This document shows, in pieces, positions 22,861 through 34,400 of a stretch of 64,000 nucleotides of DNA. Source of the DNA: Dermatemys mawii. Taxonomy: Eukaryota; Chordata; Testudines; Dermatemydidae. A program made the position numbers and the translations under genes. Each line of letters opens with the position of its first letter. Position 1 is the first letter of the stretch. The notes under the pieces were generated by a model. It worked only from the letters and a program-made list of their open reading frames with translations. It did no database searches and had not been told where the DNA came from. Where the stretch lies: NCBI GenBank assembly GCA_007922305.1, contig ML677373.1, positions 18,943,545 to 19,007,544 of the forward strand, written 5' to 3'.

Positions 22861-23164
22861 AACACATCAGTCGCTTAGCTGTTGTCGGGTTTTTTTGTTT
22901 TTGGGGTTTTTTTGCAGGCATTACAGAAAAACAGGTTTAAAAGAGGGATTTGAAGGAGGGCATAGTTTTGCAGATGTTTTGCGGGAGTTCCTCTCGAGGA
23001 GCAGCATGGATGAAAGTTTGGAAGAGGGTTTTTAGCTGCATGGCTAAATACAAAGGTCACAGCTTAAGGTGAACTGCTGAACCGGAATTAATTTGCAAAC
23101 TGGGTGCCATTGAATTAGGCTTGAATAAAGACTGGGAGTGGCTGGGTCATTACATACATTTAAT

Positions 23165-23482
23165 CTATTTCCCCATGTTAAGTATCCCCCTACTATTACT
23201 CACACCTTCTTGCCAACTGCTTGAAATGGGCCATCCTGATTATCACTATAAAAGTTTTTTTTTTCTGCTGATGATAGCTCACCCTAATTGATTAAGCCAC
23301 TTATAGTTGGTATGGCAACCTCCACCTTTTCATAGTCTCTGTATATCTATATCTATCTATATCTTCCTACTGTAGGTTCCACTCTATGAATCTGATGAAG
23401 TGGGTTTTAGCCCACGAAAGCTTATGCCCAAATAAAGTGGTTAGTCTCTAAGGTGCCACTAATACTCCTTGTTCTTTTAGTT
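23165..23482 (+). mobile_element. Penelope-like element 3' tail with hammerhead-like core
   Basis: This non-coding tail is of the type abundant in turtle genomes. It contains a T-rich stretch, a TATC-rich segment, the ribozyme-like core at 23392-23429, an AATAAA at 23430-23435, and the terminal GTTAGTCTCTAAGGTGCCAC motif shared with the tails at 13413, 25980 and 51102. No clear target duplication was found. Boundaries are approximate. Confidence 0.72.
23392..23429 (+). ncRNA. Hammerhead-ribozyme-like motif in Penelope-like tail
   Basis: CTGATGA (23392-23398) is followed by one extra A, a perfect 5-bp stem GTGGG/CCCAC (23400-23404 with 23411-23415) around a 6-nt loop, then GAAA (23416-23419). 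A short stem GC/GC closes loop TTAT. This is the order of a type I hammerhead, a ribozyme known from Penelope-like elements. Two features argue against full activity: the extra A before stem II, and C in place of the expected U at 23428 before the cleavage position. Confidence 0.5.
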
Positions 23483-23489
23483 TAGGATA

Positions 23490-23725
23490 TGTTTATATGG
23501 GAGCTGGGAGTGTGCCCCTGCCTGAGCTAGTGTGCTAAAATAGCACAGTGGATGTTGTGGCTTGGCTTAGCCACCCAAGCTCATACCCGCCTGAACCTCT
23601 GGGTATGTACGCAGGCATCTAGCCCATGCTGTAACATCCATATTGCTATTTTTAGCATGCTAGCTTGAGCAGAGCTAGCACATCTGTCTACCCAGGCTGG
23701 GAGGCTTGCTCCAAGCTGCAAGGTA
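23490..23725. mobile_element. MITE, GGTATGTCTACAC family (degenerate)
   Basis: AGGATATGTTTATATGGGAG on the left and AAGGTACACATGCCCTTA on the right are diverged inverted ends. GAGCTAGTGTGCTAAAATAG and TATTTTTAGCATGCTAGCTT face each other inside. It directly follows the Penelope-like tail. A partial relative lies at 40246. Confidence 0.55.
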
Positions 23726-24214
23726 CACATGCCCTTAGAGATGTTCTGCAAAAAGAATCAGCAAGATTTAGGCCTAGCCTGGATGTGAGGACTTAAAAAG
23801 AAATGAGGGCCAAAGATGGCCCCCAGGTTATGGGCTTGAATGCCAGACATATGAGTTGGATGCAATGGAAAGGGAATAATTGGGGTGGAGGAGGGGAAAA
23901 GCCTTAAAACTCATGTACACGAACAGCATGACATTTAAACTCAACAAGGAAATGTAAAAGACCAGCCTGCATGACAATGAGATAAGAAGATACTGCTCAC
24001 CAAAACCCGTACCTGCAGGAGATCATCTAAAACCCCGTCAGGACTGAAAGATGACCTGCATTATTTCAGGTTAATCGAGGGTAGGGTCATCATCTAAAGA
24101 ACAAACAAAAACCCTTCCTACCCTGAAACAAAGATCAGCAAATGAAACGCAAAGAATGAGGAATGTGAACACAAATGTGATTTTGATTTTCTAATGCTAC
24201 TACTTAGCACTTAA

Positions 24215-24310
24215 ACAGAACTTTTCATCTTCAAAGCACTGTACAATCATCTACTAACAGAGCCTCCCAACCAGCCTGTGAAGTAGGAGCTGCTGTTATT
24301 GCCATTGAAA
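24215..24310 (-). repeat. SINE/ancient repeat fragment, antisense
   Basis: GAACTTTTCATCTTCAAAGC, ACTGTACAATCATC and CCTGTGAAGTAGG match the outer part of the antisense SINE family. Confidence 0.5.
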
Positions 24311-24429
24311 GTAATGGTCCCAGTAATGGCCTTACACCATTTTTGCACAGCCCTTACTTAGGCAAAATCCTGTTGATTTTTGCCTGAGTAAACACCCAGT
24401 AAGGACTACAGATTTTGGCTCTGTATTTG

Positions 24430-24880
24430 CATTTGTGGTAATCAGGTATCCTGAGTTTTATTCCCACCTCTGCCATAAGCTTCAAGTGTGAGGTCTAATA
24501 AGGCTATGTCTACACTAGAGAGCTTCCAGCAGCACAGCTGTCCCTATGCAGCTGCTCTGCTGCAAGCTCTCTCATGTAGCTGCTCTATGACAATGGGAGA
24601 GAGAGTTCTCCCATCAACATAATTAAACCACTGACAATGAGCGGCGCGTCTGTCAGCATAATTTACGTTTCTCGGTGGGTGTGGTTTTTTCACACCCCTG
24701 AATGGCCTAAGTTATACCAACAAAAGTAGTAGTGTAGACATAGCTAAAGTCACTACTCACTCTGTGCCTCTGGTTCTCCACCTGTAGTAGAGGATAAAGC
24801 TTACCTATCTCTGAAAGTCATTACATCTGGGAGGTAGTCAGATGCTAAGACAACAGGGAGGGCCACTGAAATGCCTATGA
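24430..24880 (+). repeat. MIR-like SINE, sense, split by a MITE
   Basis: GTTTTATTCCCACCTCTGCC ends the left part near 24501. The right part restarts at 24746 with AAAGTCACTACTCACTCTGT, followed by GCCTCTGGTTCTCCACCTGT. Joined in order these follow the sense SINE body seen at 55695. The gap is filled by the 24502-24745 element. Confidence 0.6.
24502..24745. mobile_element. Full-length MITE, GGCTATGTCTACACTA ends
   Basis: Near-perfect terminal inverted repeats GGCTATGTCTACACTA and TAGTGTAGACATAGCT bound 244 bp without coding capacity. It sits inside a SINE. A target duplication could not be settled by eye. The TIR resembles hAT-type non-autonomous elements. Confidence 0.82.
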
Positions 24881-25979
24881 GCAAATGGAGTGAGAGGGGA
24901 GGCTCCAAATAAAAAATGAGAGTTGGGTGCACAAGGCTGGCTTTGACTTTTGGTGGAAGTTAGGTGCCTACCCATGTCTCTAGTAAACTCCCCTTAAGTG
25001 AAAATCTTCCTATTAGAGATAGCAGAACCGGTTTGGGTAAAATCCAAAGCAGAATGAATCATCAGCCCCACCCCCACAAAAAACTTTCAAATATAATAAA
25101 GTTCAATACATTTTTCATTTAAAAAGAGATCTGCGTGCCCCCGCGCTTTGTGGCAGAGCAGGAGTGAGAAAGTGAAGCAACAGAAGACAGATATTTTAAA
25201 CCTGCAGGAGCATTTATTACGATGCTTAATTATTAGTATTGCCATAGCAACCAGGCACCCTAGTCATGGATCACCACCCCAGAGTTCAGGGACCTCCAAT
25301 CCACTAGGAGTGCAACTCCTGCATGCCAGAGAACTGTGCTCCTCAGATGCCCCCAGAAGGAATTAGAAGGCAGGATAAGGTGGGATGAGACTAACTTTTC
25401 CAACCACATGGATCCACCAGCATGTCTCCCCCAGCAGAGGTGCCATGTAGCAGCTGCAAGGTATCACAGAGGAGTTATGTTGTCATTCTAATGCCTGAGA
25501 GTGAGGACTCCTTTGGGACTCCTTGGTTTGCAGGCCAGTAATTCAGGCTGGGCCAAAGAAAGGTTTTGGCCCATAGAAAGCAGAAATGAATTAGCAAAGC
25601 CAGTTAATAACATATGGTATCCATATAATACAAACCCAAATGCTGCTTGTCATGGGATTGGTTTTCCCACTACACTTTTTGCATGGAAAGACATTGTTTA
25701 TGGTACAAAGGGCCTTAATTCTGAGTGTGTGAGAAAGAGGTGTCACAGTCACACAGAGCTGCATCAGAAGCAAACAATTTCTGCCCATCCTCCTCTTTTT
25801 TAAAATGGAGTTTTAACATGGAGAATTCTGTACTCTTTTAAATGCATGAAGTGGATTCCGAGAGAGCTAATATGATATTACATTATTGAAAGCTGGTGGA
25901 GTATTTTACACTGGAGTTTGACTCTAGTGATTTTCTAATGATTTTGCATCCAATAGACCCAATCATAGAATAACCTCTG

Positions 25980-27041
25980 AAGTGACAAAGAGTCCTGTGG
26001 CACCTTAAAGACTAACTAAAGTTTTAGAGCATAAGCTTTCGTGGGCTAATACCCACTTTGTCGGATGCATGCAGTGGAAGTATCCAGGGGCAGGTATAAA
26101 TAGGTAGGCAAGAACCAGGTTGGAGATAACAGGGTTAGTCCAATGAGGCTGAACCAGCTTGTTATCTCTAATCAGGGAGGGTAAGGTGTTCCTCTAGCAG
26201 CTGAACTGGAGTGGTGAATAGCGAGAGAAGAGAAGCTGCTTTTGTAGTTAGCTAGCCACTCGTAATCTTTGTTCAATCCTTGATTGATTGTATCAAATTT
26301 GCAAATGAATTGCAGCTCTGCAATCTCTCTTTGCAGTCTAGACTTGAAGTTTTTTTGCTGCAAAATGCTGACCTTTAAATCTTTTATGGTGTGTCCAGCG
26401 AGGCTGAAGTGCTCCCCTACAGGTTTTTGTATATTGCCATTCCCGATATCTGATTTGTGTCCATTTATCCTTTTTCGTAGGGACTGTCCAGTTTGGCCGA
26501 GGTACATAGCAGAGGGACATTGCTGGCACATAATGGCATATATTACATTGGTAGATGTGCAGGTGAATGAACCAGTGATGGTGTGGCTGATCTGGTTTGG
26601 TCCTGTGATGGTGTTGCTGGTGTAGATGTGTGGGCAGAGTTGGCATCGAGGTTTGTTCCTGAGTTAGAGTTATTATGGCGCGGTGTGCTGTTGCTGGTGA
26701 GAATATGCTTGAGGTTGGCAGGTTGTCTGTAGGCCAGGACTGGCCTGCCTGCCAAGGCCTGTGAAAGTGAGGGATTGTTGTCCAGGATGGGTTGTAGATC
26801 ACTGATGATGCGTTGGAGAGGCTTTAACTGAGGACTGTAGGTGATGGCCAGTGGTGTTCTGTTGTTTTCTTTCTTGGGCTTGTCTTGCAGCAGCAGGCTT
26901 CTGGGTACACGTCTGGCTCTGTTGATCTCTGTCCTTATTTCCTTGTGTGGGTATTGAAGTTTTGAGAAAGCTTGGTGGAGATCTTGTAGGTGTTGGTCTC
27001 TGTCTGAGGGGTTGGAGCAAATACCTCAGTGCAATAACCTC
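25980..27041 (-). mobile_element. Penelope-like retroelement, 5'-truncated copy with GIY-YIG region
   Basis: This 1.06-kb insertion is bounded by a perfect 13-bp target duplication, AGAATAACCTCTG, at 25967-25979 and 27042-27054. On the minus strand it contains, in order, the remains of the end of the reverse transcriptase region, a linker with GRPVLAYRQPANLK, the GIY-YIG endonuclease region, and the non-coding tail with a decayed ribozyme-like hairpin. Most of the reverse transcriptase is missing by 5' truncation. The tail stops about 35 bp short of the end reached by the copies at 13413 and 51102. Family assignment rests on the linker and endonuclease motifs. Confidence 0.85.
26172..26663 (-). 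pseudogene. GIY-YIG endonuclease domain of a Penelope-like element
   Basis: This open frame of about 163 codons runs from an in-frame stop at 26664-26666 to TGA at 26172. It contains RCQLC near the start (part of a Cys-rich motif), VIYAIMC as the GIY-like strand, YLGQTGQSLRKRINGH carrying the second motif and the conserved Arg and His, and PVGEHF with the likely catalytic Glu. It ends with YEWLANY and a short tail. In Penelope-like elements this domain nicks target DNA to prime reverse transcription. The key residues are present, but upstream sequence is in another frame (26543-26755), so a frameshift near 26660 and the truncation make the copy non-functional. It is not a host gene. Confidence 0.82.
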
Positions 27042-27284
27042 AGAATAACCTCTGTTCGTGGTGGAAGGAAGGCAAAAGTGTTTAAAGTTTTCAGTAAAGA
27101 AAAGCATGTAGACTTTGCTTAAATGCAAAATTCCTCTGACCCCTTTATGTAGAAAAGTTTGTCTGTTATGTAATCTATGGTTTGCAGACTTAGAAAATGA
27201 CCCTTTGCTTATAAGATTACCTATAACCTTATCATGCTCTCATTGACCTCAACAGCAAAACTCTGGCTGTGTGTAGGATTAAGC

Positions 27285-27415
27285 TCATTATTATTATTTA
27301 TAACATCCTAAAATTTCTATGCCGGTTCAAGGCCCCATTGTGCAAAGCACTGTACAGACACAGGAAGGAACAACCTCTGGCCTGAGGAATCAAGAAAATA
27401 GTTTACAGTATCTAC
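27285..27415. repeat. Ancient amniote repeat
   Basis: TTATTATTATTTATAACATC, GGCCCCATTGTGCAAAGCAC and TGTACAGACACAGGAAGG follow the same order as the repeat at 22266. Confidence 0.5.
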
Positions 27416-29889
27416 ACCCCTGTCCAAAACAATTAATATTTGTCACTTTATAAAGATAGAAACTTGAACGCCTTCAAATTCTGTTATGTTCAGATTCAAA
27501 TCCTGCCCTGACCCTTCTGTTTCTGAACTGGAAATAAATTGTTTTTGGAATTCAACTTGGGTACATCCAAAATCTTGTGAGAGCAGTCATCCTCATGAGG
27601 TTTTATGCAAAGTCTGCAGCCACATCACAAGGATCGCACCATGCAAAGACTTGCACCACTGAACATACCTACCTCTACCCGCAAATGAATGCCACATCTC
27701 TACAAGCAGAATTTGATCCTGAGGGAGTATTTCATGAATCTTTTCTTACCTAAAATCTAAAAATCTAGAATGTTCCTTAAATATATTTTTGCAAATGATA
27801 TGAGCTGGGACTTGTTTGAATTTTTCACTGAATGAAAATCATTGCTTCATCGAATAAAGCTTTTGATGTAGATGCAGTCTGACCATCATCAAAGCCTAAG
27901 ACAGACATTTCTCTTTATTCTTCCTTGCCCTTTCCAAGCTTTTAGCTGCACGCCTGCTGTGTGTGAGACAGAATCAGTTTTAACATCTAAGAATACCCTG
28001 AAGCTATAAGTACACCAGTGTAATTGACTATTGTCATCCCCTGTGGGCCTTGAGATCTTTCCTATCTAATTTGATGCCAGTTATTAGGAGAAAAAAAATC
28101 TTTAAACATTTAATTGTAATTATACCACATCTAAAGAGATGAAAAATGTTTTATGTATCATGGGCTGCATCTTGTGCAGTGTCGGCTGGTCTCCTTTTAT
28201 ATCTGAAATAATGATGGGATCTGGCTCTGAAACTGAGCCTTTAACAGTGTGTTTTCATTGCTGCACAAATTTCTGACATGAGGACGTCTGCAGAATGACC
28301 CCTGGAGGCAAATCAACACAGAAAATATAAAATGAAAAGTAAACGGTATCAGGTACATAACACATATTTAAAGGGTAGAATCATTAAAGCTATTCATAGA
28401 ATTACAGGTTTGGCCATGCTCACGCAGAAGGGCTATGGCTTAGTCCCAGATGGAACCCATCTCTCCAATGCCTTATGCACAAGCTCATTCTCTCCTTCTG
28501 ATTTTATCGTATTCATAATATCTTGCAAGGTGCCTTTCATCTCAGGGGATCCCACATTGTACAGAGCATTCTCTTCACCCACCACCTGTCACATCTGTCT
28601 AGGTTAGGAAGTGAAGGCAGCTTTGATTTTATGGGAAGATTTAGAAGTCAGAAGACCTTTTCCTTGCCCCATCCAAAATTTCACTTAATAGTTTTCTGAC
28701 TCTCCTCTTGGGATGAGGAGACAAAAAACAATCACCGTGAGGAAAAATTAAGTTGCTAATTTGCCATGTGACAGGATCATCATATCCTCAATTCTATCAT
28801 TTCTTTTACTATATTAAATATGCTGAGGATTTAATCGTGGAATGGAAGACAACATACCTGCTTTCTAATAAATACAACGTACTCAGAAGCAACTCTGAAT
28901 CTTCCATATTAACAACATAATTCATTTCCCAAGAAGCCAGATGCTACTATTGGAAAAAGTAGCTGCCCAGGCTTGTCAGCTGAGCCTAGAAATTGATATC
29001 CAAGAGTGATAGGATGAGACAGACTTGATGGCAATGCTGCTCTCTCTTTAAGAATTCTATTTTTTCTCCATTTTTTAAAATTGAAAAATATTTTTGCTAG
29101 AGACTTGCATGAAAACACCAAAAAGTTAAAACCAATGTGTATGTGGCATCTGTTTATTGTATTCCTGTATAAATACACAGAATATTTTGATTATTTTACA
29201 GTATATAGGTTGGTGTATCTTTTGTTATAGTATTGACAGGTAAGGGAGAATACTGTTAATTTATTTGCTTGATCATCTTTTGAGACATGATGGTTCATAT
29301 TAGTTGGCTTGCTAATTAATACATAAAATATCAATGGACTTCACATGAAAAATGTAGAATGCACTAATAATGCACATATTTCACAAGTCTGCATGTCTCC
29401 AGTTCTTTGTGCTCATTATCCATTATGCATAACTGCTTCTCTTAACTCTTAGGGGTACTACTTTAAGAAACTTACCCCTTAGTTAAGCCACAGTTTGATT
29501 GTAGGTACTCATGGCTGGAGAATTCTTGCATCTTGAAATAGTACATTTAACAATAAAATGTCAGGAGCACAAGTTCAAAGCATGATTGAGGGGATTGGGA
29601 AGATGGTACAAAAGGGAACAAGAGTGAAAGGGAGACCGTGGTCTCGATCCTGGAATGAGCTTCAATGGGCACAGAGATGTGCATACGTTTCGTATGGTAA
29701 CTTAAAAAGCAACAATGAAGGCCGACATACAAGTCCGTCATCTACTTTGGCTTCTGGTGACCCGGAAGGAATCAAGGCTGTCCCTTCAGAAGGATGTGGT
29801 AGCCAGATGAGACTATGCTGTATGTTTCCATCATATCAGACCCAACTCCTGCATTGGGGTGAATAACTCATTATCATTATGACAATGGA

Positions 29890-29965
29890 AACTAGGTGAG
29901 GATGAGCTGACTGAGGCTTAATCCGAACAAGACTGAAGTGATGTTGGCAGGGAGCTAACACTGGA
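29890..29965 (+). pseudogene. Short reverse-transcriptase relic
   Basis: One frame reads LRLNPNKTEVMLAG after a stop codon, matching the LxLNxxKTEVxxxG segment of non-LTR retrotransposon reverse transcriptases. No flanking catalytic YxDD-like motif is visible, so only a small fragment remains. Confidence 0.4.
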
Positions 29966-30076
29966 ACAAGCAGCATTTACTCCCACAGAAATGTCCACAG
30001 GAAGTTAACGGGATCTGCCATGGGGAATGAGGGACCTTGACTCCATTCCCCTATCCAGATGGTCACTCCCCACTAA

Positions 30077-30089
30077 CACACACACACAA
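30077..30089. repeat. (AC)n microsatellite
   Basis: A short alternating A/C run. Confidence 0.8.
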
Positions 30090-32784
30090 TGCTTGTGCAG
30101 AGGGGAATTTTATGCCAAGTGAAAGAAGATGATGATTCTTGGACTCTCTCTCCTTCCACTTGTTTCCCTAGGTGCTGGGACCATAAGTGCTGAGGGAGCT
30201 TCTGGAGCCCCTTGGCTTGAAGTGGTTTCCATCATATACAGGGGTTTACAGTTCGGTTCGATTCCTCTCAGCATCCCCACTGTACAAATTGTTCCAGCGC
30301 CCCTATTGTACCAGGCAGATTTGGCCAATATTTGTGCCACCTCAGCACTGTCAATGAAAGTTGAGGACTTGGCCCTTGTTTTAAAGTTCCCAAGGAATGA
30401 GACTTGTGTTGCAGCATTTTTTTTTTAAATACACTTGCATCACAGCATGGCCTAAAATGCTGGCAACTGAACATGGGAACTATATAGGGTTTACTTCCAG
30501 AATCCTTGGTATCCTAATGAGTGCTGCCGGGATTCAAAAGAACATTTTTTTGTCATTCCAGACAAATAAAGACACATTTAGTGTCTTTCATGTACTTAAA
30601 AAAATCTTATTTCAAACAAATGTTCTTCCTCTCTAGACCAAATGGAAAGCCTTCTGCAGCATGCTACAGTGACGCTGACTAAAATCACATGAAGTGTAAA
30701 ATGAGCCAATCTTCAAAAACAATGTATCCCTGGCCTGCCTAGAGAGTGGAGGAGAATTACCATAGTCCAGTGAAAGGAAATTGCTTGCTGCACACAACTG
30801 CATTTTAAGCATTTTAAAAAGGCCTTCAAAGTGAACATCTTGGAGGGTAGATTGAGAGATGTACATTTTTGGGATAAGTCTTAAATATTTAAATCAATCA
30901 GGATACAATTCTACATCACATCTTATCTTTAATCTGTCTAAAGTAACTTCCCAGGAGAGACGGTTGAATAATTTCAAGCCAGATAATAGTGTATTTGAAG
31001 GGAAATTCTGCAGCACTGCCAGAGAACAGAAAGGATTTTTGATTAGAGCCTCAGCCAGATATTCATCAGAGATGTGTTCTCTAGGGAGCACGCCCCTGTA
31101 CTGCACTTTGAAAAGCACTATAAACCCTTAGTCCATTAAGGAAGGAAATTGGAAAGTAAAAGTGAAAGCAGGCATTATTTCTAAGCTGGTTAGTGAGCAG
31201 GCAATTATCAGGATCCAGGCTTAGACAAACACTGTAAAGATGGGATGCAGATCTAAGATCTCCCCAACTCTCTGATCCTTTCAGCTTTGCAAAACTGGGC
31301 CTAGAATTATTTTTGGAACAATCTTCTGAGATATCTGGAACTTTTGCTCCTGGTCATGAGTACAGATTCCCAAGAATAGCCAGTGGAGAATGAGGGAATT
31401 TGGTGTACCGTTTTATATAAATATCAGGGAAAAGCCAACAGGAAATTAAACAGTGACACAGATAGGCATCTTGGAGGGAACTATGGAAAAGCTGTTGGAG
31501 AATATCCCCATCTAACTCCATCCAGGCTAGAACGGTTACTCTTTCCAAGGATGGGCCTAGGATCAAAGGGAATCCTAAACCTCAGAAGTACTAACCGCAG
31601 GAAGGAAGGTGAGTGGCTTGTCAGAAGATGGATGCTGACACTCAGCTTGACAGAATCAGAGAGAGCATGCTGCTAGCAAAAGAGGCTGGCTCTGCCAACT
31701 GTGTTGGGAATATGTTAGACCTCCGTGAGCTATTGGTAGAGATGTTGAATTTAGGTAAGGAAGTCTGCACCTAGGCCTTTCCTTCTGTTAACTCATTTTC
31801 CAAGACGCTTGTACTCTCGAAGGATGAATAAATAACGCTTTGTTTTGAAGATGCTGTTACTATGTCACTACAATGTAGGCTGCTGTCACTGGCTTCCGAA
31901 GCAGCCGAAATGGAGTTGAATCTCTGTTGTTAACACAGTGGGGAACAAAGGGGGCTGCAGGCCAGAGATCCAGTCTAAGCACAGTTGGGCTGCATGGTTC
32001 TATCCAAAGTGAAGAATCCAGGCCACTTACAAGGTCCACCCCAGAAGGCTCTAAGGTGCAGTATGCCCTGTTGCCATGACAGCCTCTCCTACATGTTCAG
32101 CATTTTCTAATCTGGTCACAGTGTGAAATCAAAAAGGGGTGGTTCTTGATGTGGTGATAGGGATGGGAATAAAACATTTCAGAACCTTTAAAAAAGTTAA
32201 TTTGGGTCATCTTCTAGAACTAGAAAAAGTTAAGGAGACAGAGGTGGGTCTCAGCTACCAAGTGAGGTCATGTTCTGACCCAAACTTCTCCAAAGTTCAG
32301 AAGTGTTTGGAGCTGCAGTTTTGGTCCAACCCACCATAGACACAGGAATTAGCACCAAAGTTTATATCTAGATCTGAATTCAGTTCCCCACAGTTCAGGT
32401 GATTCACATCTAGAATTCTGGCTCCTGGTCTCTCTCTCTTTGGGGGTTTCTTGGTTAATTGCTCCTTTGTCTATTTGATTCAGTAGGTTTTAGTGATAGT
32501 GAGACCAGTCAGGGAAGGAGAGGTGCTTGGTGAGGACAAGTGCTGTCTCTAGTCCTGCTTCCATTTAAATCAATGGGAGTTCTGCCATTGCCTTCTGTGG
32601 GAGCAGAACCAGTACCTAAATTTTGTTTAAATAAGCTCATTGATTTGGAGAAGTTTTAAAGACTTTGGGTCATCTGGCAGGTTTTGCTTCCCTGGCTCTG
32701 CTTTTAATTTATTCATAATGTAAGGAGATAAACTGGCAATGGTTTCATCCAGCCACCATCACTCATCTGAGCAGTCCCACTGCA

Positions 32785-32886
32785 GAGACAAGGTGGGTGA
32801 GGTAATAGCTTTTATTGGACCAAATTCTGTTGGTGAGACGTACAAGCTTTTGGGCTACACAAAGCTCTTCTTCAGGTCTAGAAAAG
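32785..32886 (-). mobile_element. Second ribozyme-like tail family, near-complete copy
   Basis: On the plus strand this reads AGACAAGGTGGGTGAGGTAA, then a TTTTATTGGACC segment, then AAGCTCTTCTTCAGGTCT. It is a common sauropsid repeat. On the minus strand CTGAAGAA (32868-32875) precedes a hairpin and AAAAGCTTGT, the same layout as the hammerhead-like core in the Penelope-like tails, with the GAAA changed to AAAA. Assignment to a Penelope-like family is inference. Confidence 0.55.
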
Positions 32887-33807
32887 TCCTACTACAGTCA
32901 GGTTTAAAGGATCGGGCCCAAAGACTGCCCATGAAACTTTCTTGAAAGCTTCAGAATGGGAGCCATCTAAACATATATGAAAACTGGACTGAAAAGAACA
33001 AAGCCTCAGATGTGCTGATGGGGAGGGACCCAGTCAGCCAGAAAGGCAAGAGCTGATGCACACAGACACGCAAATAACCAGAAGTACACAGAGCTACATT
33101 CTGAACTGAAGACCTTCTGCTTCCAAAGTAAGCCTACAAGATACAATCAGGATGCAGCTGGCCAAAATACCATCATATAATTAATCCAAATTATCCTGAC
33201 AATTCTTGCCAGACAGGAAGTAAGATCTATACTTCCAAGTTCCTGAAAACTGTAATTCCAATTCCATCAAATATATTCCTCCTACTTAAAATCTCCCTGC
33301 ACTTTCAAATAGCGAAGGTATTCTTCTTTACTAATTGTGTTCCTGTGCAGTGTTAAAAAATGCTATCACATTCCCCACCCCTCTTTCCCACCAGAGACAG
33401 ATTCAATCCTGATTGGGGCTTCAGGGCATGGTCACAGATAAATGTCAGTTTTGCTTCTTCTTTCAGTCAAAATCATAGCGCAGATTATTTATTTATTATC
33501 TCAAATCCATGGGGTTTCATTTGCTATTTATCCTCTGTGTGAAAAAATGTGCACTCTGTAAGCTAAGCACTATGCGGCTTCAATGCCATCACTGTATTCA
33601 CTAAATGCACCCTCGGATGCACCCTCCGGTGTTTTGGGTGGCACCTGCACATAAGGCAGAGGCAGTTACATTGTGTGGGGACGTGGTTTTGAATTTTCCC
33701 AAACACTTTCCTGCAATGGTCCAGTAATTTGGGCTGTTCCTTGGGCTGAGGAGAAACCACTGCTGAGTCCTTAGTTGTGTGTAAAGAAACACAATGTTTT
33801 TTTATTT

Positions 33808-33840
33808 GCGTGAGGTAATAGCTTTGTTGTCCCTTTCAGG
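33808..33840 (-). repeat. Possible fragment of the same tail family
   Basis: GCGTGAGGTAATAGCTTTGT resembles the middle of the 32785 element, but the match is short and no end is preserved. Confidence 0.3.
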
Positions 33841-34110
33841 CAGAGAAACACCTGAACCCACCTGCCTCCTCAACCGCAGGCAAATCAGCAGACGCAAATC
33901 ACAAGAACTATTGTCCCATGTCAGGCCTACCTTCTCTCAGAAAGGCACTTAAGGCCGTTCCTCGCCCCAGCCAGGCCTCCCCCCTAGAGCAAGAGCTGGA
34001 GATCTGTTCTCCTTCCCAAACCGCCACATCTGAGGTAGGCTTTCCTCTTTAAACTCTACCCTTCAAGCCTGACCCCTGTTACTGCTTTAGTGGGACAGGG
34101 CAGAGCAAGG

Positions 34111-34400
34111 ACAGGTCTACATTACCTGTGGATCAGTGGGTAGTGATCGATCTTTCAGGGGTCGATTTATTGCGTCTACACTAGACGCAATAAATCAATT
34201 CCCAAATGCTCTCCCATCGACTCCAGTACTCCACAACCACGAGAGATGCAGGCGGAGTTAACAGCAGTCGACTCACCCCAGTGAAGACGCCGCAGTAAGT
34301 CGACCTAAATATGTCGACTTCAGTTATGCTATTCCCATAGCTGAAGTCGCGTATCTTAGGTCGATTCTCCGTTCCTCCCTGCCCCGGCAGTGTAGACCAG
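34111..34400. mobile_element. MITE with GATCGATTT/GTCGAC palindromes
   Basis: GGTCTACATTAC on the left and GTGTAGACC on the right are inverted ends. Inside are GTCTACACTAGACGCAATAA, CGACTCCAGTACTCCAC, and the facing pair TAAGTCGACCTAAATATGTC and GCGTATCTTAGGTCGA. It is related to the elements at 4401, 11583 and 49844. Confidence 0.7.

Larger units (their letters stand above)
27416..32784. other. Intergenic, mostly unrecognised
   Basis: Besides the RT relic at 29890 no feature is supported. Several 60-100 codon frames on both strands show no domain. Confidence 0.5.

Noticed and set aside
26172..26663. GIY-YIG frame as a host nuclease gene
   Set aside because: It is bounded by transposon tail sequence and 13-bp target duplications, so it belongs to a retroelement.
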